DNA of 64,000 nt, taken from contig NW_004797517.1 in NCBI RefSeq assembly GCF_000002075.1, forward strand, positions 570,533-634,532, written 5' to 3'. The position numbers and the translations under genes are program-made. Each line of letters begins with the position of its first letter. The first letter of the stretch is position 1. The notes below the pieces were generated by a model. That model searched no databases, was not told the origin of the DNA, and saw only the letters and a list, made by a program, of their open reading frames with translations. The stretch is from Aplysia californica (Eukaryota; Mollusca; Gastropoda; Aplysiida; Aplysiidae). Shown piece by piece: positions 26,201 through 35,200 of this stretch.

Positions 26201-29200
26201 CACTGTTTGTATTATCTGCTCACAGGGCGGAGGGTTAGCAGCACACAACTGTTGGGTAATGTTCTCTTCCAGTTGTATTTTTTTTTATGGTTCTTACTGA
26301 AGTTTCAAAGAAAAGAAGTTCATACTAGTGAATACTGTAATCCTTCACTTGCTTGTTCTCTGTGCTGGGAATGTGTTCTAAAATATGGCTAGGGCAGCCA
26401 GTTAAGTGTGTGGTGTTGTATACATTCTTGTTGGAACCATATTGTTCCAACCTGTTAATGAGTGATTTTTGGCTTTGAAGGTGGGAGTGAGTTTGTGCTT
26501 TGACTACATTTTACAGTCAAAATTGTACAAGACAGCAACCCATTTTTGTGGAAAAACCTGGGTTTTTAGGCAAAAGTGGATTTCTTGGACAGGACAGGTA
26601 AAATGAAGAAAACAAAGTATTCCTGTCTTATATCCCAACTCAAAGTGGTCCCAGGCAGTGGGCTGCTTAATGCCCATTTAAATGTCATTTGGGGGGGGGG
26701 GGGTAAAAGGGGGCATGGGGTCGTGTGTGTGTGTGCCATTGTGTGTCTGTTTCAGTGCTTGTCGCAGTGGGTGTGTCTGTGTATTGTGTGTTTGTGCCTT
26801 TCCATCTGTCTATGTTTTTGTCTGTATAATATATGTGCCTGTCAATGTGGGCCTATGTGAGTGTGTTCAAAAAGGCGGCCACTAATCTCACCAGTGATTT
26901 GTATGTGGTTAGTGGATGGTTCGTTTGTGGACTCTTACGGTTTGCACGCCTCACTCATGATCAGCAATAAATTTGGTGCAAGTTGGTCAACTTGGGTAAC
27001 GGTGGAAGAGATCAATAACCTTGCCTAAGCAAGATGATAGTCAGCAGTTCATTTGTTGGAGGGGCTAACAATAATGAGACATAATTTATTGCAATGTGTC
27101 AGGCAATGACAAAATATGCATGGTTGTCTTAAACAAGTATTGAGCCTGTTTGTTGATAGAATATAGCAACTTTGGCCTCATTGTTAAGTTTTCGTCTTGG
27201 CAGTACCATTAATTAATTTAAAAAACAAAAGGGGAAAGTGGAAAGTAGTTTTTCTGATGTTTGTCTTGAACAGGTGGCTGTCAGGGCAGGTTCCGACTGT
27301 TGACTGTAGTTGTCAGCATCTGGAGCTTGTCTGTTCGCTGTTAATGCACAAAACATTTTGAGTATACCCTGAAAGAAAAAAATAAAACAATCCTTACCTG
27401 ATGCTTTTATCTCTGACCTTTTGTATTTGAAAATTTTAAATTCCTTGACAAATTTTGAAACCTACAATACTTACGTTATCTTGATATAAAGACTTTTTAC
27501 AAAATGTATTTTTTGTTTGTTGGAACATCCTACTTCTCAGATTTAGTTCCATGTTGTGGGGGCAGGGTTGCACACCCTGTTTTGTTAATTTAAGAAATCT
27601 GGCACAAGCAAAAGTTTTTGTTTTTGCACGATAGCAGATGTCTTGCTTTGTAGACGTGTAAGCCACAGTGTCTGTTTTTGTGCTTGCTTCTACATTCTAG
27701 AAGTGTATCTCGATCTAGATGGTACAGAGGTCTAATTGTGTGATTCTTCATATCATGCAGGGAGAGGATGAACTCGAAGGCCGTCCCAGTGATGATGAAG
27801 ACAGCAGTTCTGATGATGAAAGAACATGGACGGAGGAAGTGAAACAGCAGCACCGAAAGCTACAAAGAGAAAAGAAGGCAGAGGAACAAAATCGCAGAAT
27901 GGAAGAAAGGAAGCAGGCCAGGCTATTTGAAATCAAGGATGGGGAGGAACTTGGAGTCAAAAGAGATAGCAACAAGAAAAAAGAAGCCAAGTGAGTTATG
28001 AGTGATTGTGTGTGGTACAAGTACATGTTGATAAATCGAAATGATGCTTGAAAATAACACCACTTTTTACTCTCCTCCCTAAAGAAGACTTTCAATTTGT
28101 TGTGTAAATTTCATGTCCTGAAAAGTAAAAATGTTGGCTGAAAAGATTTTGAATGCTAGCGAGACTAGGAATGAATCCTATAGTAAATTTCACCCAGAGT
28201 TTTTGACTAAATAGTCTGCATAAAGATGATTTGCTGCCCTACTTTGGAAATTTCTATATTCCATCAGGTGCACAGGACATTTTTAAACAAGGTATCCAAA
28301 ATAATGAAGACCCATTGATAGGTCAATAACCCAGGACGTCTTGGGACCAATTTCAACAAAACTTTCAGGAAGTAAAATTTAATCTGGTGACATACCCCCC
28401 GAGGCAGTGCCACTGACTGTAGTGTCTTTAGGCCATTCCCAAAGGGGGGACATTTCTCTTTCAAGCATAGTAGAATTGTAAATGGGCTGACTCATGTCAC
28501 GCTCATAACTGTGCCTGATCTACAACAGGGAACTGCTGCTTTTTCCTTCCTGATCCTTACTATTGTCATTTTCCTCTACTTCTTTTGTATGTTTGTCACT
28601 CTTTTGTGACCCGCTATTTCCGGGGTGCCTTGATAGTCGAAGCAGACCTTGTGCTGTTGAAGCTAGAGAGGTGAGCAGAGTAAGTCTGATTCCCTGTAAA
28701 GACTTCTCTGTTGACACCCACCCCTTGGCGCTCATATGACCTTATGCAGTTGCGAGCGCCGTAAAACCCTCCACTATAAAAAAAAAATAATAATCTGGTG
28801 ACAATACATTTTTCAGTATGAAAAAAAAATCAACCGACATGTTAAAAAAATATCAAGGTTTTAACGTTTCAACTAAAAATTGAGTAAAATGCAAAATTCT
28901 GCAACTTCTTAAAAATCAGCCATATTGTTCTATTTCAAAGTCTCGATTTATGCACTGAAGGTCAAATTTATGCCAAATTTATATTGCAAAATAAACTCAG
29001 GGATGGCGATTTAAATTGTCAGGTGTTGACCAGTTCTCTTCATACAAGCTCCAGTATGCCACTGGAAATTTTGAATTACCCTCTTGCATGTGTCTGGGTC
29101 AATTCTTTGGACATCCTGTTCAACATTGAGTTTCATTTGTTAGATATTTTCGTGGGTTTTCATAGACTCTTCTGTCAAAATACCCCAAATACAACAGCTT

Positions 29201-32200
29201 AACCAATTGAAGGGGCTCAAGTTTAGGCAGGGTTCTCGCGGCCTCCTTGAATTCAAGGAGTCCATGAAAACTGCTTGAATTTGTTTACAAGGAAAAATCT
29301 CCTTGAAAACTCCTTGAATTTTGCCAGATCGGACAGGAACACGTGTACAGGGTGACTGCCAGGCCCAGGGAATCCCGGGGGCCCCTGGAATTACCCAATA
29401 ATTGGAGAAAAAAAATCGCCGAGACCCGGAATGCAACGGGAATTTGCTGAAATCTGTAAATTGCCCAGTGAAAGACTTGGGAAAATACATAAACGTTCTC
29501 GAATATTTGAAAACCAAATCCGATAACGTCCTTGAGTCCATTTTTGTGGGTCACAGTTGTGATATATATATTCATTCGGCGTTTCCCGGCCTGAGAGTAC
29601 GTTACACGCGCACAGGCGGTTATGGCGGCAAAAAGTGGAAGTGTATGTGTGATACCGAAGCTCGATTGGGAAAATCAAGATCTACTTTCGCTTTCGTTAC
29701 CACCTAGAAATTTGCCGGTAGGACCTATAGTTGTCTGATAGCGCCATATTTGTAACATGCAGGTTCTGCATTACATACGCTGTGTCGCCATGAAAATAAT
29801 AAGTTTTTCCTGTGCTGTCACTTGTGAAAAAAAACAGAAAGAAAAAGAAAGCTTCTTGTCGGGCTCGCCTTCGTGACCGGTCATTGAACCAGTGCGTTTT
29901 CGTCACATCGTGAGTATCGGCGATGGTTGAGGTCACCAAAGTTCATGCAAATTCTGAGCGCTGCGAAGTATAGGACTCGGGAATGGGGGGATTATTGATT
30001 TTTTTTTAAAAGACGCACGCGGGGGAGGGGGGTGGGGTGGGGTTGAAGGCAACACCGGATGACAAAAACTGAACTTGGAAGCAGATTTTACATTTCAGAA
30101 TTTTGATTACTAGATCTAGATCTACTATCTAAAGCTCTCTGCAAAGCGCGCGTTGGGGCAGGCCTTGTGTGGAATCGGGATCAGTCATACTCAAACTTTG
30201 TAAGCCGTCTTTTTGTAACTAAAGGGTTCCTGTTTTATTGATTGTACATGTGTATTCTATATAATTTTAACTTTCTATTCAAGATTTGCAGATTTTCAGA
30301 GTCACTGCATCTTGCCCTCCCACAGTTCTTACACCTCTCACACAGAATAGGTCTACTTGAGCCATTCATGTTATAGCTCTACTTTGAGTTAGAGCAATAA
30401 TTTTTGTCTTTCACGTTTATAATATGAATCATGATACCAAGACTGGTTCTTGACAGTGGATATTCTGGTTCTAGGCCTTTTCTCAGGCTCAAAGCAAGAT
30501 TTTTTTTTTTTTTATAGTTAATATAGACGAATATGATGAGGGGGAAAATATAAATAAGTAAGAACAGACTGAAATACCTAAGTCACAGTACCCCAGTACC
30601 ACACTGGCATCATGTTGTTGACTGGATATAATGTACCTACATGCGTGCGTGCCACGTGTGTGTCTATATATTATATTATTTGTTTATAATATATAAATGG
30701 AGCAAACACTGTCATTGTTATGTAATATGCCCATGGAGAATGGATGAGCCCCCCACCCCGGCCTGGAAAATTGAGAAGGCGGGTTGGCAGTCACCCTGGA
30801 AACAGTTTTTATAGGAAAATGGAAACTATTATATGGTTCCTTTCGGACAAGTGTAGGCGTTCGAAAATAGGCTTTCGTCATGAATTTTTTGACCGAATCT
30901 CCTTGAATTAAAAAAATTTCTCCTTGAAACCTCCTTGAATTGATGGGAAGTTCATGGCAGGAACCCTGTTTAGGGGAAGGAGGTGGTCATTCATTTGTTA
31001 ACTTTCGACTCATAAGGCGTTCCACAAACCTGTCTTGCGACCATTTAAGGGCCACTCTTGATGAACAGGGTGTGGCCCCTTCCAACCAGAGCCAGACCTC
31101 TAAAGCATGACACTTTCTGCTCCCCAAACTTCTCTAAAACTTTCTCAGCATGGTGAGATATCCACCTGAAGTGACTATCGTGGTTTTAATGTCCATATCC
31201 GGAAACAGAAAGGGACGATCACACCCCTGTAGCTTTACACTTTTGACAAGTGAAGTTTTGCATTTTACTGGTTGAATTTTTTAAAACATGATATACAGTC
31301 AAACCTGCCCTGACGGCCACCTCTATAAGACGGCCACCTGTACAAACGACCACTTTCCATTCCCCCCCTTGCGTCCGGTTTTTCCATATAATTTAACTGT
31401 GTAAAACGGGCACCTGTCCAACGCGGCCACGGCCACCATATTTTAACACACAACCCCTATCACATTCAGCAATAACACCTGTCTTAGACGGCCACCTTAG
31501 TGACTCTATTACGTTTTGTCATAAATTGTGCTTTGGCCCCAGGCGTTGTGGGCGAGCTGTCATAATAATTCAATCACCTGTCGTTGTTGTTAGGTAGTCC
31601 CTCCAACCGATCATGTTGTGTAGGCCCCTCCCTCTGTTGACCAATAGCTACCAATTTTCAGCTACTGGTGAGGTAAGCGTGTGATCCCTCATAACCCATA
31701 AGACCTGCCCAGAACTCATACAGAAATCGTAAGTGAGATGAGTGGTCACTGTTTACCCAGTCTGTAACAAAGTAACAATGGACGTTGACGTGAACTTGTG
31801 ACAGAAGCGTTGCTCGTTCTCCGAGTGGTGGCGACCCATGTGTTTGTTTTAACATGGCACTCGGTCTTCCTCGTCCCATACATTTCGTTTTGTCACCCTT
31901 GTGCAAAATGAGCAACAAAATAAAAATTACAAACAAAATACAAACCAACAACAACAACGACAAAAACAACAACAATGCGGCTACTTTCGATTGGGACCTC
32001 AGACGGGAATGGTTTGTTTTCTTCATCTTTATCAGTCCTGCCTTAGACGGCCACCTGTCTTATACGGCCACTTTCCTCCTTGACAATGGGTGGCCTCTTA
32101 CACAGGTTTGACTGTATCTCCAACCTGTTGCTTGATTTTCTTCACATTTACAAAATTGACGTCCTTCTGGGTGAATTTAATTTGTTTTAAGTTTTGTTAA

Positions 32201-35200
32201 AATTAATGATAAATGCTGCGATGATCAAGTTATTGCCCTTTAAGTGGGACTTCTTTCTTTTAGACATCCTGTATGTCTGTTCTTGTTCGTTTGTGTTTGC
32301 TCTTGTCTCTTTGAAAGATTTTATTTTTCTGATGTGTGGTTGTCAATAATTCGTGTTTATTTTGTTAAGGAAATCACTTGCTGATCGGCTCAGAATAGCT
32401 GAAGAAGATGGCGTTACTCGTGCGGAAGGGTCTCTTGGAAACAGGGAAATGACGTTTTCTCTGAAGAAGGTGAGTATCTATGGATTTATGTTTTTGCTCC
32501 ACATTAGAATTGTTGTAGTGGCAAAAATTGGCTAGCTTGTGTATTTTTCGAGTGGAGCTGGTGACAATTCTCTGATTGTTGTATATTTTTGTAATATTAT
32601 GTTTTAAAAGTACAGTCGAACCTGCCTTAACGGAAACCTGTCTTAACGGAATCTCCCCACTCCCCCCCTTGATATATTCCTCTTTAATTACCTGTATAAA
32701 AGGGAAACCTGTCCAACGCGGAAATGGAAAGAAAAATCGGGTCCCTTCCGATGGTTTCACCTGTCTAAGACGGAAAATGCTTTGCCCGCTCAACCCTGAT
32801 TTGAAACAAAACCCGCAAGTTTCGTTCCTCCGGCTCTTAACTTAACACTATGGCCATGCCGCTGGGCAAGGAAGAGGAGTAGGGGCAAGGAAGAGGAGTA
32901 GGGGTGAAATTTAGGGGTTTCCCAGGGAGTTTGTTTTTAATTGGTCAAACAGTGGTCCTATGAAAGGCAAGCACTATGGTAATTGGATAAGTAAGACTGA
33001 CGCATGTCATTATCAGACAGGATAGCAATTGCGAGGTGTGAAGTTTGGCCACTGTTTGCCGATCGGACAAGCGATCCTTGATCCCACCGGCTGGGCTTTT
33101 GAACCCCCCCCACCAACCTCCATCTCCCCCTGAATTCCCCTGTCTAAGACGGAATTTTTTTCTGGTTCCCCTGCGATTACGTCTTACGCTACACAAGTTC
33201 TACTGTATGAGCCAAATTTCTCTTGATATTGAAATGTGAGGCGTGCTGACAAAATGAATTACTTCTCGCAATCCAAGAATGGAGATATCGGCTGAAAATC
33301 AACACAGGGGTCAGATTTTCAGATTTTCAATTGACCCCATTTTCTTCATATCATGTCTACCGTTTCTTTTATTATTCCAAACTTACAAATTGTTCAAACT
33401 CCTCCTATAAAGTTGATGTATCAATTTCCATAAGGCTGAAATCTGAGAAATAACTCATTTTGTCAGCACACCTCACAAATGTTTTTTCTTTTGCTAGGAG
33501 CCTCATCTGCTTTCATTCAAAATCAAGCATAGGATCCGTTTCGTAATAGTTTTATTTTTTGGTGCTGCCTTGGTTTATCTGATTCAGATAATGTGTCAAC
33601 TCAATGGACTAGACCTGAATGCATGTCTGAGTGTGACTACCTTTTAAATTACCTCTCCAGAAGCAGATTACTGCTCTATCTAGGGGCTAATCTTGCTTTG
33701 GTACAGACATTTAAGAAATTCTCTGACTCATTAGACCTCTTATCATTGGTGCTGAAGGAAACTGTTACTCATGATTGAGCTGTCTTGATGGTGATTCATG
33801 GTACATTTGCATTATATAATGGTCCAAGATAATAAAGGTGTCGGAATTAGAGGTATTTTGTTGTGCTCTGACAAGGGCCAAACATTTCTTACAGTTGTTG
33901 TGGACAGTCAACTTTCAGACAAATGTTGAGAGAAGGTAGTTGCTTCAGTGGTAATCAAGCAATTTGATGATCATTTTATGGACACTAGAATTGTCCCGTG
34001 TGATGCGTGAAGACAAAAACAAATTCTGACATAACATAAATTTATTTGCTCAGTGGGTGTATTCCAGTGTCCTGATTTACGAGGTACATTTTAAAAGTAA
34101 AAAGTTTTCTTCTAGCAATATTTTAACCAATATTGGATTATTTACTTTTCATGACCTTGTTAAAACAGTGCTAAAAGCTTGCACTTAAATATGATACAAA
34201 TCTGAGATGGTAAGCTTTTCCCTTACAAACCTGTGAATCTGTGTTCCTTGTTGTCACATCATGTCCCGAGGGACAATTTATTGATTCTGTGGGATAAGTT
34301 CAATACATGCATTTAAAGGAACTTTTCTTTTTTAAATTTTCTCCCGAAGGGCAATCAAAACTATAAATCACTAGCATATGATAGCCAAGATGAGTTGTTC
34401 TGTAAAATACCCAAGACAACTTAGTTCTTTGTGACAGTACATAGGGCTATTGATTTTCTAGAATGTGTTCAATCCATGCAATTAATGGAACTTTTCTTTT
34501 CTTGCATTTCTAAAATGAAATCTATGTCAGTGACCAGCAAACAATTGCCAAGATCAGCTGGTTTGTGAAAAACTCTGTCTCTCATTTCAAGAAATAAAGT
34601 GTGACTTCATATTGAAAGTCAAATTTGTCAATAATAAATAATAATAATACTAAATTACACTTTTATTCGCATCAGAAGGGCACTTTGTTTTACAATGGCA
34701 AACATACATACATAATTATAAATACTACATACATGCATAAATACATACATAATACACACTATTACACAAATACAGAACAGTTTACAAACAATGCCACTGT
34801 CGGTCACCACTGTGCAGCGCCCTGAAATTTGAGCTAGGGTTGTCGTGTCTTGCTCAAGGACATACGCCAGTGACCACCCATCTGATCCCCGTGTCACCGA
34901 CACTTGCTTGACATTGCTTGAGTCAAAACTCACTACTCACTTAGCCACTGGAGCCCCCAAGAATGAGAAATGAATGGTTTTTCTTTTTGATCACAGCATA
35001 AGCATATGAGAACTGTTTAAAATCAATGAAAAGCTAGATTCTGAAACCATGGAACAAATATTTCATTGGCTGAAACCATGGAATAAATACTTCATGGTCA
35101 AACCACTGACATAAATTCCTCAGAACGGTGGGACGCAATTTTTTTCAATTACATTGTAACGAAAACTGTGGACTGGTAACTGAATTCTGTTTTGATATGT

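Noticed and set aside
27748-28095. A 115-codon minus-strand open frame
   Set aside because: It is the antisense shadow of NOL10 exon 16, whose acidic codons give serine runs in reverse.
31658-32026. A 122-codon minus-strand open frame
   Set aside because: Inside a non-coding MITE and not preserved in the sister copy.
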